Below are positions 31,194 to 41,325 of a stretch of 64,000 nt of DNA, one piece after another. How positions within the stretch are numbered: position 1 is the first letter of the stretch; each line of letters opens with the position of its first letter. Source of the DNA: Nitzschia sp. DOCU1 (lineage: Eukaryota; Bacillariophyta; Bacillariophyceae; Bacillariales; Bacillariaceae). Under the pieces are notes generated by a model. It saw only the letters and a list, made by a program, of their open reading frames with translations. It searched no databases and was not told the origin of the DNA. The stretch covers positions 186,001 through 250,000 of the forward strand of contig OX595999.1 of the NCBI GenBank assembly GCA_951394045.1, read 5' to 3'. The translations under genes were made by a program, and so were the position numbers.

Positions 31194-33890
31194 CTACAAG
31201 AGAATAATGCTAGTCTGGTTACCCTCGTCCTTGCACTCCTCTCGTTGACTTCCTAGCACTTCGGAAACATTCCATCGTAAGAACGCCCATGCGAGTTCGT
31301 ACGCCAATGGGATTCTCCCCTCTAAACAATTTGCCGAGAAGTTGGTCTCAACAATGTTTCCCCAAGAAGCGTACACTTCTGGGAGAGTGCCCGTCAAATA
31401 GTTGTCGTCGAGTTTTACAATCTCAACATTGGCCCACTGGCTCCAAGACGCGGGGAGAGTTCCAGTCAAGATATTTTCGGAAACGTCCACTTCCAACAAA
31501 GCCGACCATTTCCTCCAAGAGTCAGGTAGCGTGCCAGTCAGATTGTTCTTGTATAGATAAACTAGCTCCACATTCAGCCATTCACACCACGACTCGGGGA
31601 GAGTTCCGGTCAGGTTATTATCGGAAAGGTCCACTTGCCACAAAGCCAACCATTGTTTCCAAGAGTCCGGCAGCGTGCCCGTCAGATTGTTGGCCTCGAG
31701 ATAAACAAGCTCCACATTCGACCACTGACTCCAAGACTCAGGGAGGGTCCCAGTCAAGATATTTTCGGAGACGTCCAAATGTAACAAAGCCGACCATTGA
31801 TTCCAAGAGTCCGGGAGCGTGCCGGTTAGATTGTTGCCCTCGAGATATACGATCTCGGCGTTCACCCACTGACTCCAAGACGGAGGGAGTGTCCCAGTCA
31901 AGGTATTTTTGGAAAGGTGTATTTCAGACAAAGCCGGCCATTGACTCCAAGCATCGGGCAGCGTTCCGGCCAAATTGTTACCCGAGAGATACACATACGC
32001 TAGTTTTGCCCACTGTCCCCACGACTCAGGGAGGGTTCCATTCAAGATATTTTCGGAAAGGTCCAACATCCCCAAGGCCAGCCACTGGCTCCATGATGCA
32101 GGAAGCGTGCCAGACAGACTGTTTTCGTAGAGCGAAAGATATTCCAAATTAGTCATTTGGCTCCAACCACTCGGGAGTGTCCCATTTAGCACATTACGAC
32201 CAAGCGACAATTCCAACAGGGACGATAATTGATTCCAAGAGTCGGGGAGGGTGCCGGTCAGATTGTTGCCCTCGAGATATACGATCTCAACCTCCACCCA
32301 CTGGTTCCACGACTCAGGGAGGGTTCCAGTCAAGGAGTTTTCGGAAAGGTCCAAGAACGAGAGGGCTGACCACTGACTCCACGAGTCTGGAAGCGTACCA
32401 GTCAGCCTGTTTTGGCTCAGCCAAAGATATTCCAAGTTGGGCAACTCGTTCCAACCATTCGGGAGTGTCCCACTCAGCACATTCCTATCAAGTGCCAATT
32501 CAAAGACGGCAGACCACTGACTCCACGAGTCGGGAATTGTGCCGGTCAGATCGTTGCCGTATAGATACATACTCTTCAGGTTGGACCACCGACCCCATGA
32601 GTCGGGGAGTGTGCCCGTCATGTTGCCTTCGTCAAGCCAAACATATTTTAGGTTGGTCAACTGGCTCCACATATTTGGGAGTGTTCCAGACAAGGCATTC
32701 TTGCTCAAATAGATATATTCCAACTTTGAAAGTTGACTGATTTCGTTTGGGACAGTGCCCGTCAATAAGTTGTAATAAACGGTAAAAACGCGAAGTTCCA
32801 ACAAAGATTGAAATAAGGAAACAGGAATAGTGCCTGTCAAATCGTTGCCGTCCAGCGCAAGATGTTTAAGATTAGTGAGTAAATCCAACTCCGCGGGAAT
32901 TGTGCCAGTTAGGCTACAATAGGAAAGATCCAATACTTCCAACCCAGTCAGATCAGCTAACCAGGATAGCATTGGCGACAGGTCAAAGTTGTTGCCCTCC
33001 AAAACCAGCTCTTTAAGGTTCGAAAGATATCTTAGATTGCTTGGTATCGCATTTTGTAGGCCATTTTGAGCGATGCGAAGAGATTCAACTCGTCCTTGAA
33101 TATCACATGTCGTAATACCAGCTGGAAGCGCGGAAACATTGAGACCGTCGTAAGTCCCATAGGATTCCCAGTAAGGAATCGTTTCTTTCCATGTGCATTC
33201 ATGGGTCTTGGAAAGAAAGCGAAGTTGGTTCGACCATTCAGTTCCATTGGTCGCGAAGAAGAAATTCGCGAGGATAAAACGTTGTACAATCCGCCATTCG
33301 GGAATGTATGGGTCGTCCAAAATGCCACTCTGGTCGTCCACAGTGAGCCAATGATAGGCCTTCTTTTGTACAATCACGTCACTAAAGCCCACTTTCCCGA
33401 TAATTGGCTGCAAAATTAGCCATGGATCTTTTGGCTCTGGCGGAGCGGTAGGAGAAGGCGTTTTTATACCGTCGTCCTCCTGAAGTTTCAATGGCAACGC
33501 AATGCCCAACGTCATTCCAACCACCACAAGAGCCACTAGCCGACGAAAAAACCTCCTAGTCTGAGCTGCAGCTTGTGTTTCGTTTTGAATCACAGTCGCC
33601 ACCAAAGGCTTTTCCCGCTCTTCTTCTTCGCCCACAACATAGGCATCCACTTGCAGTTCGACTGTGGCTTCGTCCTCGTCTATCAAGGGAAGGTTAGGCA
33701 AGCAATTAGTAGTACTCGGAGTACTTGTCGTCGAAGTAGCTCCTCCGCCAGCCAATTGTGCTTCCACGTCCTCCTCGTTGTTCTGATTCACATCGCCTAC
33801 CGTCTCTTGTTCGTCATCTCGACGTGGTGGGACTCTTGGGGGCTGTTGGCTCTTTCTTTCGAGTTTTCGTCTTCGTTGTCTACCTGGCAT
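31194..33890 (-). CDS. Membrane-anchored leucine-rich repeat protein, no kinase
   Basis: Protein of 898 residues; ATG 33890. Residues 1-116 are hydrophilic, basic then acidic, presumably cytosolic. A transmembrane helix spans about 117-134 (LVALVVVGMTLGIALPL). An N-terminal cap region with Trp and Cys (about 180-270) precedes some 25 plant-type LRRs of 24 residues, LTGTLPxSWxQWxxLxxLxLSxNx, to about residue 870, followed by a short cap with one Cys (NCLEGRIP). There is no kinase domain: the protein has its N-terminus inside and LRRs outside. Diatoms have many such proteins, suggested to act in recognition or adhesion. The Trp-rich position in the repeat (SWSQW) is distinctive. Ends only 209 bases after the convergent lipase gene. 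Confidence 0.9.
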   Translation of the reverse strand: MPGRQRRRKLERKSQQPPRVPPRRDDEQETVGDVNQNNEEDVEAQLAGGGATSTTSTPSTTNCLPNLPLIDEDEATVELQVDAYVVGEEEEREKPLVATVIQNETQAAAQTRRFFRRLVALVVVGMTLGIALPLKLQEDDGIKTPSPTAPPEPKDPWLILQPIIGKVGFSDVIVQKKAYHWLTVDDQSGILDDPYIPEWRIVQRFILANFFFATNGTEWSNQLRFLSKTHECTWKETIPYWESYGTYDGLNVSALPAGITTCDIQGRVESLRIAQNGLQNAIPSNLRYLSNLKELVLEGNNFDLSPMLSWLADLTGLEVLDLSYCSLTGTIPAELDLLTNLKHLALDGNDLTGTIPVSLFQSLLELRVFTVYYNLLTGTVPNEISQLSKLEYIYLSKNALSGTLPNMWSQLTNLKYVWLDEGNMTGTLPDSWGRWSNLKSMYLYGNDLTGTIPDSWSQWSAVFELALDRNVLSGTLPNGWNELPNLEYLWLSQNRLTGTLPDSWSQWSALSFLDLSENSLTGTLPESWNQWVEVEIVYLEGNNLTGTLPDSWNQLSSLLELSLGRNVLNGTLPSGWSQMTNLEYLSLYENSLSGTLPASWSQWLALGMLDLSENILNGTLPESWGQWAKLAYVYLSGNNLAGTLPDAWSQWPALSEIHLSKNTLTGTLPPSWSQWVNAEIVYLEGNNLTGTLPDSWNQWSALLHLDVSENILTGTLPESWSQWSNVELVYLEANNLTGTLPDSWKQWLALWQVDLSDNNLTGTLPESWCEWLNVELVYLYKNNLTGTLPDSWRKWSALLEVDVSENILTGTLPASWSQWANVEIVKLDDNYLTGTLPEVYASWGNIVETNFSANCLEGRIPLAYELAWAFLRWNVSEVLGSQREECKDEGNQTSIILL
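31375..32380 (-). repeat. 72-bp LRR modules arranged as 144-bp dimers
   Basis: Within the LRR gene, adjacent modules alternate between two types: one with L-D/V-SEN (type A) and one with VYLEGNN (type B). Type B copies start near 31519, 31663, 31807 and 32239, that is at exact multiples of 144 bases. This shows growth by duplication of two-repeat units. DNA identity between copies is high by eye. Confidence 0.75.
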
Positions 33891-34593
33891 TCGTCTGCAT
33901 AGAATTCTTTGTAAGGATATTGCGCAATTTGCGATTTGTGGAAGACTGTTTATCGCCTTTGGAAGCAGTCAGCCTTCTTCTACTAGCTAGTAGTAGTGCT
34001 TTATGGGGTGTCACACATGACGGCGGTGTTCACTACTTGCAGTCGCTGCCATGTGGTGGGAAGCAAATCGCCTGGATAAAGTTCGCATTTTCAGTGTCGC
34101 AACATCAGATTTGAGAAGCTCGTTTGCGTCGCCGTTCGCATGATCGTCATCCCAATGCCAGCATGGTTCGCATCGTAACAGCAAGCAGCAAATCATCGCA
34201 TTACTCGTTCATCGTTGCGATAAGTGGTCGTTGGATGCACTGCGACGATGATATCAAGATAATGATAGCTGCATCACCAATGAGGTGTCTCTTCAGAGAG
34301 AGAGAGAAGCGATGGGGGCAAAAAAAGGCGGGAAGTCATGCATGACTTAGTGGAATCGTCCGGCCGACGTACGCGGGCCTGCCGGCGCGGCATATACTTC
34401 TACTAGCATAGCGATACCAAGAAAGTCGGGCGAGCTCTCCCCGTTGAGTTTCAATTTTTGGACTCGCCTTTCATGGATTCGATTCCTTCCACGCATTCAT
34501 TCACGCTCTCCGTCTCTTCCATCGTCACCCTGCCCATCACCCCTCTTGCCATCAAACGTACAATCATGAAGAAAAGAAGAGTATGTCATCAGA
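33891..34593 (+). promoter_or_regulatory. Upstream region of first sulfotransferase, with motifs shared with its paralogue
   Basis: Three short blocks recur upstream of the paralogue at 39647: GGCCTGCCGGCGCG (34376-34389 and 39406-39419), AAAGTCGGGCGAGCTCTC (34422-34439 and 39458-39475) and CCGTTGAGTT-CAAT (34441-34455 and 39486-39500). Order and spacing are kept, at about 170-240 bases before each ATG. They may be promoter elements or duplication residue. The rest of the region also contains the start side of the LRR gene and a GA-rich run near 34296. Confidence 0.55.
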
Positions 34594-36045
34594 ATGAAGA
34601 TTAGAAATTGGATTTTCAGGGCCCTGTTGGCGGCATGTGGTCTGTCAATACTGTGGCTGCAGATCACGACTTCTACGCAAATGTATCGAGAAGACACGAG
34701 CAATTCTATGGAGTCGATCATGGCAAGCCTGCCACTTTCAAACAACGCTTCACATACTGGTAGCCACATGGTTGCTGTTTCCACTGTAAAGAATGTTGCA
34801 ACTACAGGAACTACATTGACCTTCGTGAAGAAGAATGATTCAGAAATGCCCCACAGAGTCGAGCCTTCCATGGCAACTCGTGGTGATGTCAACGATATTC
34901 CAATGAGCGATGCATCCAACAGTCCATCATTCAATCATTCACAGTCAATAGTACTCAAACTTCTTCCTCCCGACTACCAAGCCCGAGTCGAATCGTCGGT
35001 TCTACAAGCCATTCAACCCATCTGGTCCTGCAAAACTAAGAACCCATCGTTGAAAAACACCAAACTTGCGTTTGTTCACGTATTTAAAACGGCAGGGTCG
35101 ACCATTCGGCAATTCTTTTTGGATTATGCCGGAAAGTGTGTGGGACATAGTTATGCGACTCTGACAAAATGTACCAATGTGGACGTGAGGAAACTCGTCG
35201 ATTCGGCGTCTGCGTCGTCATCGTGGCATCCCTGCCAACTCAAGAATCATCGAGATCGAAAAGGAAAGTACCAAAGCTTTCATCATCGTTCCGTACAAGC
35301 TTCCAAACTAAAACAAAACTACGATATCTTGGGTGGACACTTTCGGCTAGGTCTCTTGGATCATTTGCAACCAAACAGTAAAGGAAGCATGCACAAGAAG
35401 AATGGGACTGTTGCTGCAATGCTACCGTCAACGAATGTTCGCAACGTAATCTTTTTTCGAAACGCGGCCGCAAAATATGTCTCTGGCAAGCTCTATGTCA
35501 AAACAGTAGAACACAAACATTGGAATGTAACTCTACAAACTGTCTTGAAGGACATTACCAATGAAGTCAAGTACTCGTCTCGAGTGGGACGGTATCATTC
35601 GAAATACGCAACGTATCTACTAACTCCGACGCAACAACTTCAAGCACAGGCGAACAAATGGAGTCGACAATATCAAGTACAAGTCATGGCTCAAAATTTG
35701 ATTGATTACAACGTGACTATTGGAATTGTGGAAAACATGACGCAGTCCATGCAACTTTTTCAACATTTGCTAGACGCCAAAGGGCAGGCCACTCGCTTAT
35801 TCCAGGCATACTCAACGACGACGACGTCAAAACGTCGCAATGTCTCGCCGATATCTACTGGTGCAATATTGAATCATTTGCAGCAAGAGCAACCCGAGAT
35901 TTACCAGAAGTTACTAAAGTTTGTCTCGTACGAACAACAAGTGACCGATTTTGCTGTTGCTCTTCATCAACGACAATATCATGCCCTTGAGGAGCTACAG
36001 CGTCAGACGGGGAAGCATGAGACCGTCGTGAGAATGAACGAGTAG
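34594..36045 (+). CDS. Sulfotransferase-like type II membrane protein (copy 1)
   Basis: Protein of 483 residues, ATG 34594. An N-terminal signal anchor at about residues 7-24 (IFRALLAACGLSILWLQI) places the rest in the Golgi lumen. Residues 158-175, KLAFVHVFKTAGSTIRQF, match the 5'-phosphosulfate loop (K-T-A-G-S-T) of carbohydrate sulfotransferases, which bind PAPS. A later VIFFRNAAAKYVSGKL (about 286-301) sits where the 3'-phosphate motif RxPxxRxxS is found, but with changed residues. Several N-glycosylation sequons (NAS, NHS, NVT) fit a luminal domain. The likely role is sulfation of polysaccharide or glycoprotein. A paralogue with very similar C-terminal half lies at 39647-40957; the N-terminal stem regions differ. 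Substrate unknown. Confidence 0.8.
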   Translation: MKIRNWIFRALLAACGLSILWLQITTSTQMYREDTSNSMESIMASLPLSNNASHTGSHMVAVSTVKNVATTGTTLTFVKKNDSEMPHRVEPSMATRGDVNDIPMSDASNSPSFNHSQSIVLKLLPPDYQARVESSVLQAIQPIWSCKTKNPSLKNTKLAFVHVFKTAGSTIRQFFLDYAGKCVGHSYATLTKCTNVDVRKLVDSASASSSWHPCQLKNHRDRKGKYQSFHHRSVQASKLKQNYDILGGHFRLGLLDHLQPNSKGSMHKKNGTVAAMLPSTNVRNVIFFRNAAAKYVSGKLYVKTVEHKHWNVTLQTVLKDITNEVKYSSRVGRYHSKYATYLLTPTQQLQAQANKWSRQYQVQVMAQNLIDYNVTIGIVENMTQSMQLFQHLLDAKGQATRLFQAYSTTTTSKRRNVSPISTGAILNHLQQEQPEIYQKLLKFVSYEQQVTDFAVALHQRQYHALEELQRQTGKHETVVRMNE

Positions 36046-36110
36046 TCCGTCGCATATATTTCTCTCTGTTGATGTCTTGATTATTGATGTGCAAAAGCTA
36101 CGTACCAGTT

Positions 36111-36817
36111 CTACCTCGTGACACTCCTTTTCACGTTTCGGCGGTGGGTCACGAATCCATTCGCCAAGAGAATCGAGTGATGAGGAGTAGCAAAAGGCGA
36201 GCCATCGACTCGGCACATGCGGAAGTCGCCACCAAATTTCATCTCGGCGGTCACACGTCCGCCTTTGGCTACCTCATCCCCAATGTCAACCTCGGAAATC
36301 GCGCGGACGTAGAATTTTCGGTAAAACATGATGGTATAATGACATGGACATGATGTGCCATTTTTGCACTGACAGAGCCCAGCACGTGGACAGGCGGTCC
36401 TTCGGCAATTACAGTGGAATGGATGTTGCCGCCTTGAAATGTGAGTTTGGTTCCGCACTTGGCTTTCACTCGTGTCTCCCCGTAGACAAACGAGGCGTGT
36501 GGGTTGTCATTCAAGAACATGAGGACCACCTGGTTGTCGTCCCTAACCAACTGTCCCGTTGTGTGAACTCCTTCATGCTTCGCCATAGCAATCTTGGTGG
36601 GGCGCTCTTCTTCATCGTCGACATTATCCTGGATTTCGTGATCCACCTCGGAAAGCGAAAATGGCACGCGGTCGCGTTGCCTATTGGTACTTTTGTCAAT
36701 GACAAAACGATTGTAGATAGAGTCGTCCACTGAAATCTTAGCTTGGAATCGATGCTTTTCAACAGGATGCTGAACGAACGAATCGGCACCTTGACGAGAA
36801 TGCTTTCCCGCCGACAT
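36111..36817 (-). CDS. Possible hypothetical gene, frame shifts within it
   Basis: A 182-codon frame runs from ATG 36817 to TAG 36269 and reads like protein (charged N-terminus; VVLMFLNDNPHASFVYGETRV; GTKLTFQGGNIHSTVIAEGP). Just before its stop, the next frame becomes protein-like (EVDIGDEVAKGGRVTAEM, then FGGDFRMCRVDGSPFATP) and ends at 36111. Either a small intron or a frameshift near 36300-36350 would join them; no clean GT-AG pair was found, so this may be a decaying gene. No family recognised. The convergent neighbour at 36045 leaves little 3' space. Treat the outline as provisional. Confidence 0.3.
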
Positions 36818-37161
36818 CCACTTGACTGGAGATACATTCTGCTTCCACGTGGAATACGACTAGAGTTTCTGCTAGAGCCTCATCCGCCATCCTCGCCGCG
36901 TGGAAGAACTATTGTAGGGACACGGGTGCTAGTAAAAGGCAAAAATAGTATCACTTCCTCTCATAGATTACTATACTACATGTACTACTAAGGCTTTACT
37001 TCTAGAACTATTCCATTGCACATTGAAAAATATATACGAAGTAACGATAAGAATTTGCCATTTCACTATTCTGCAGATGTAATGGCTGCTACTACTCTTG
37101 ATGATAGAAACATATAGATATTCTTCCATTATGAACCTCGCCTCTTTTGCCTTGACTTCTC

Positions 37162-38661
37162 TTAGGGTATCTCTTCTGGCCCGGCTGCGCCTGTTTCCGA
37201 CGTGGATATCGCGGCATTAGTGGCGCAACAGACGTCCTTGGCCAGGACCGAGACATAACCACACCCTGTTCCATATAGCCGGCCCATGTCGGCAAGGGCG
37301 AATAAGTATCCACACGGGAAATCTCCAACGTTGGGAAACGATACCATGAGAACTTCCAAGTCGACCCCATCGGTAACGGTCCCATCCTCTCCACAAATCA
37401 AACAGGACTGCCCTGGAATAGCCGGGGCCTTGATGCACTGAGACACAATGGGAGCCACGGGGTTATTTCGGCTATTGCGAGCCCAATAGTTTGGCGAGAC
37501 ATAGGGAACGTAAGGAGGGAGGTCGGGATTGTAGGTGTACTGCACTGCGCCCGGATCACCCGCATAGTCTGGTGGAGCAGCAATAGTGTTATAATATCCA
37601 CCATTGCTATTGTTGTTTTCGTTGTAGGTGCTTGCATACGAGTAGTAGTAGGAGAAACTGCAGACTTGCTTGGATCCACCTCCTGGGACGTTGGTGCAAT
37701 CGTAGGTGACGCATCCTGAGCCGTGCTCCATGCAGGTGGAACATTCCTCCCCGTTCACTTCCAGAATGCAAGCATGGCCTCGGCTCCACACATAATCTTG
37801 GCGGGTCCGTTCATCACAAAAGGTTTGACTGTACGGCGTGGTAAAGTCTGGGCAATACGTCAGAGTCATCAGGCGACTGTCCGTCACTGTATACTGGAAG
37901 GTGGCGTCAAAGCAAGTGTCGTCCAGACAAGATTCGTCGCATGCATTGGCACGAGTGCAGGAAAAGGCTCCCGTACGAGAGGCTGAATCCCACGGAGTAC
38001 AATCGCAAGAATCAAACCTACCGCCATAGCCAGCATCGAGGCAATAGTTCTGGCCAAGGGAATATGGCGGGGTGGGAGGGGTATAGTAGAAGGGTGGGGG
38101 GGTAAATATGGGGGAATAATGTTCCCGTAGGGTTGATCGGTGGATGGCGGTCCATAAGGTGGAGGAAGATACCCGTAGGGGGCGACACATACACCACCTA
38201 ACTGGGATACGTGTGGCGAGACATGGCATACTTCATTGGGATTCTGACAAGCCAGAATCCCAATGTCGGCTGCTCTTGATATCGCATTCCGTGGGGAGAG
38301 GGACACTGCGCCCAGAATCCTTGTCCTGAGCCTGAAACAGGCGATTCTTGAGCGGAGTGCTGCTAGCGGTATTGACAGTGTCTTCGCGGCGATTGTTGTT
38401 GCCCTTCGATGAGGAGGCTTTTTGATTTGTTCTCTTTGACTTACTCTTGTTGTCTCGCGCACTTTGTTGCGGGCTAATCTTAGTCGCAGCACCGGAACCA
38501 GCACCGGTAGGATTCCAGAAAATGCCCTTGGGGGTTTCTTCATTGCTTTTGCTGCTGCCGCTTTTGGCGCGAAAGTTTGATCTGGCCAAGGATCGGATCG
38601 GGAAAGGACAAAAGGTGGCGCTCGCCAACAAGGAAACAGCACTGGAAGAAAAACGGGTCAT
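37162..38661 (-). pseudogene. Frameshifted paralogue of the Cys-rich secreted protein at 49991-51571
   Basis: ATG 38661 starts a signal peptide (TRFSSSAVSLLASATFCPF) and a Lys/Ser-rich segment matching the intact copy (EETPKG-FW, STPLKNRLFQA). Near 38265 one extra base shifts the frame: the homologous sequence ADIGILAC, then QLGGVCVA continues in the next frame. At the run of seven C (plus-strand G at 38096-38102) a missing base returns to the original frame, and the Cys-rich part (SLGQNYCLDAGYGG, FDSCDCTPW, CFDATFQYTV) runs to the stop at 37162. The two shifts compensate, leaving a stop at 38233-38235 in the first frame. The C-terminal SCLICGEDGTV and FPCGYL motifs are intact, so either the loss is recent or these are sequencing errors; the homopolymer makes error possible for the second. 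Confidence 0.7.
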
Positions 38662-39646
38662 GGTGCTGTTATAACCATATGAAAGTATTGTTCTTTTCCA
38701 ATATTGTGTGTTTGCCACAGTACTCTACAACTTCTTCCGGCAAGATATCAAAGTCGCCGATGCGGCTAAATTGTGGTATTCCGCCAACACCAACCAATTA
38801 TTTTGCGGGTAAACAACCTTGGAACGATCTCACAGGGTTCGACATGCTGAGTTCAACTTTTGTGTGTGAGACACTCAACAACTTCCCGGAAAGGTAGGAA
38901 TGTTGAGATTTCGCTTCTCTGCAACTAATAAAACATGGTTCTCCAGCGCATCGAACTTCCTTTCGGATCCACTAGCCCGCGCGTCGAGGGTTGTCGAAAG
39001 GACCGTCATGATGTAGGATCCAACAGTACGGATCGAAACGCCTTTTGCGCAAACGAATCTTGAGTTTTTAGTCGAATTGGATTTCCCTTCCGATTCGGGA
39101 AAGACTTGTCAACGTAAATCCATGACTGAACACGGTCTGTTTTGTCTGCTTCTTCGTGTTTCTTTCAACCTCCTTTTATGCGTGTTGGTATTTCCACTCT
39201 TCTTCGTCAAGGGGAAATAGCCCGAGAATCCTCTTCTTCGTTTTCAATAACCTTGGGCTGAACCTGAGGTTGAGCACATTTAAAGGCATCAGCACCGAAA
39301 TCTTCTTGCCCGAGCGAGGGAGAGTGGTGAGTGGGGTCATTCACTCGCGACCAGACAAAGAGAAACCTTGCGTCGGTCATTTGCGATCTATGCAGGGCAT
39401 AATACGGCCTGCCGGCGCGCGATGCGTTTCGCCGCGCGCGCATAATCGCTGGTCACAAAAGTCGGGCGAGCTCTCTCCTCTCCCACCGTTGAGTTGCAAT
39501 ATTTGGATGATACGAGCGGGGTATCTTCATTCGATGCTTTCCCTCCTTCCAGTCTTATTTTCCATCATCATTCCCTCTCCGCCTCCCACGAATGTATATT
39601 CAATAGTAGATTGAAAGAAAAAGACGAAGATGATGATGCAAACATT
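38662..39646 (+). promoter_or_regulatory. Upstream region of second sulfotransferase
   Basis: Contains the three blocks shared with the first copy (39406-39419, 39458-39475, 39486-39500). The part before 39150 is plain intergenic sequence and the 5' flank of the broken Cys-rich gene on the other strand. A GATGATGATG run lies just before the ATG. Confidence 0.5.
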
Positions 39647-40957
39647 ATGAAACGAAGAAATTGGATTTGCAGGCCCTTGTACTTGTTGGGGGCATGTGCC
39701 GTCTCAACACTTTGGCTGCAGATCACAGGGCCTTCATTCTCCATCAACCCTTACAATAGTGGTGATAGCATTCTCGTCATTAAAGGGGAGAATGAGACGG
39801 TGAATTCCGAAACGGCGCGAAGCAGCTTCAAAGAAAGCATGACAACTCAGCAGGGTCATGAGCGTTTCAATGCTAGTAGCAGTCCATTCAATCATTCTCA
39901 ATCTACCTTATTCCACCTTCTCCCTCCCGACTACCAAGTCCGGGTCTCGTCTTCGGTTCAACAAGCCATTCAGCCCATCTGGTTCTGCAACAAAACTGGC
40001 ACGGATTCTTCAACCAATACAGTCAAACTTGCGTTTGTTCATGTTTTCAAAACGGCAGGATCGACAATTCGGCAATTCTTTTTGGATTATGCGGAAACGT
40101 GCCTTGGCCATAGTTATGCCACCCTAATACGTTGTACAAACGTGACCCTTTCGACTTTGCTAGATTCTTCGCCGTCATCATCGTGGCTTCCCTGTCGTCT
40201 CAAGAATCACCGCGATCGACAAGGAGAATATAAAAGCTTCAATGATAATGATTCCGTTCAATCTGCAAAACTAAAATGGAAATATGATATCTTGGGGGGT
40301 CACTTCCGGCTTGGCGTCTTGGATTATCTACAAAAAAGGAATGATACTACAATATTACCATCCCCAGACACTCGAAGCATCGCCTTCTTTCGAAACGCGG
40401 CCGCGAAGTACGTCTCCGGCAAACTCTTTGTTGAAACGCGGCACAGAAGAAAAAACTGGAATGTCACTCTACAAGCCATGATAAACCAGATAACCGATGA
40501 AGTCGAGGATGCGTCACGAGAGGGCCGGTATGATTCGAAATACGCAATGTACTTGCTAACTCCGACGCAGCAGCATGAGGCGAGTTTGGAACAATGGGGT
40601 CGACAATATCAAGTACAAGTCATGGCTCAAAATTTGATTGACTACAACGTAACTATTGGAATCGTGGAAAATATGACGCAATCCATTCAACTTCTTCAAA
40701 ATTTGCTAGACGCCACAGGGCACGCCACTAGCCTATTCCAGGCATACTCGACGACGACAACATCTGAATCCTCCAAACGTCGCAATGTCTCGCCGATTTC
40801 TACTGGTGCAATATTGAATCATTTGCAACAAGAGCAACCCGAGATTTACCAGAAGCTACTAAAGTTTGTCTCGTACGAACAACAAGTGACCGATTTTGCT
40901 GTTGCGCTTCATGAGCGACAATATCAAGCACTCGAAATTGTCAAGGAGAAGGCATGA
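39647..40957 (+). CDS. Sulfotransferase-like type II membrane protein (copy 2)
   Basis: Protein of 436 residues. ATG 39647 (MKRRNWICRPLYLLGACAV) matches the start of copy 1 and is the first ATG of the frame. Signal anchor about residues 7-25. PAPS-loop KLAFVHVFKTAGSTIRQF and the later IAFFRNAAAKYVSGKLFV are the same as in copy 1. The last 120 residues (QVQVMAQNLIDYNVTIGIVENMTQS through NVSPISTGAILNHL) are almost identical in both, whereas the stem (about residues 30-90) is diverged. This pattern fits a duplication followed by relaxed stem evolution or by gene conversion of the 3' half. Same inferred role: Golgi sulfation of a glycan. Confidence 0.8.
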   Translation: MKRRNWICRPLYLLGACAVSTLWLQITGPSFSINPYNSGDSILVIKGENETVNSETARSSFKESMTTQQGHERFNASSSPFNHSQSTLFHLLPPDYQVRVSSSVQQAIQPIWFCNKTGTDSSTNTVKLAFVHVFKTAGSTIRQFFLDYAETCLGHSYATLIRCTNVTLSTLLDSSPSSSWLPCRLKNHRDRQGEYKSFNDNDSVQSAKLKWKYDILGGHFRLGVLDYLQKRNDTTILPSPDTRSIAFFRNAAAKYVSGKLFVETRHRRKNWNVTLQAMINQITDEVEDASREGRYDSKYAMYLLTPTQQHEASLEQWGRQYQVQVMAQNLIDYNVTIGIVENMTQSIQLLQNLLDATGHATSLFQAYSTTTTSESSKRRNVSPISTGAILNHLQQEQPEIYQKLLKFVSYEQQVTDFAVALHERQYQALEIVKEKA

Positions 40958-41325
40958 ATTGGTGTGCAGTCATCGGGGAGGCTAATACACGCATGTTTTT
41001 TTGCATGGCCAAGAACTTGACCTAATCAATTGTTTAAGTTATACCTCACTAACTTACAATAGGCAATTGGAGTTATTATGTGCAGACGGAACGTTACGGG
41101 TTCCGGTCATTCTGTTGCTCGGCGCAAGTGGAGCCCTGCTGCAGGTACAACATCACTAAAGTGAAAACGTTGAAACGGTATCGAAGATTGCCAAACTCTA
41201 ATGTAGTCATAGAGAAGCCCCTGGGAGCAGTGGCACACTCACTTTGCTGGCAAGAGAACGCATTTCTCAAAGCCTTTGTATCCGGCGTGCTGTCTTTGGT
41301 TGCAATGCATCGCCTGCCTGGTCTC
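40958..41325. other. Intergenic between convergent genes
   Basis: 368 bases of shared 3' flank after the second sulfotransferase and the minus-strand CHRD-like gene. No gene or repeat seen. Confidence 0.5.

Noticed and set aside
31375..32380. CRISPR-like or satellite array
   Set aside because: Units of 72 bases are continuous coding LRRs with no spacers, in a gene with transmembrane helix.
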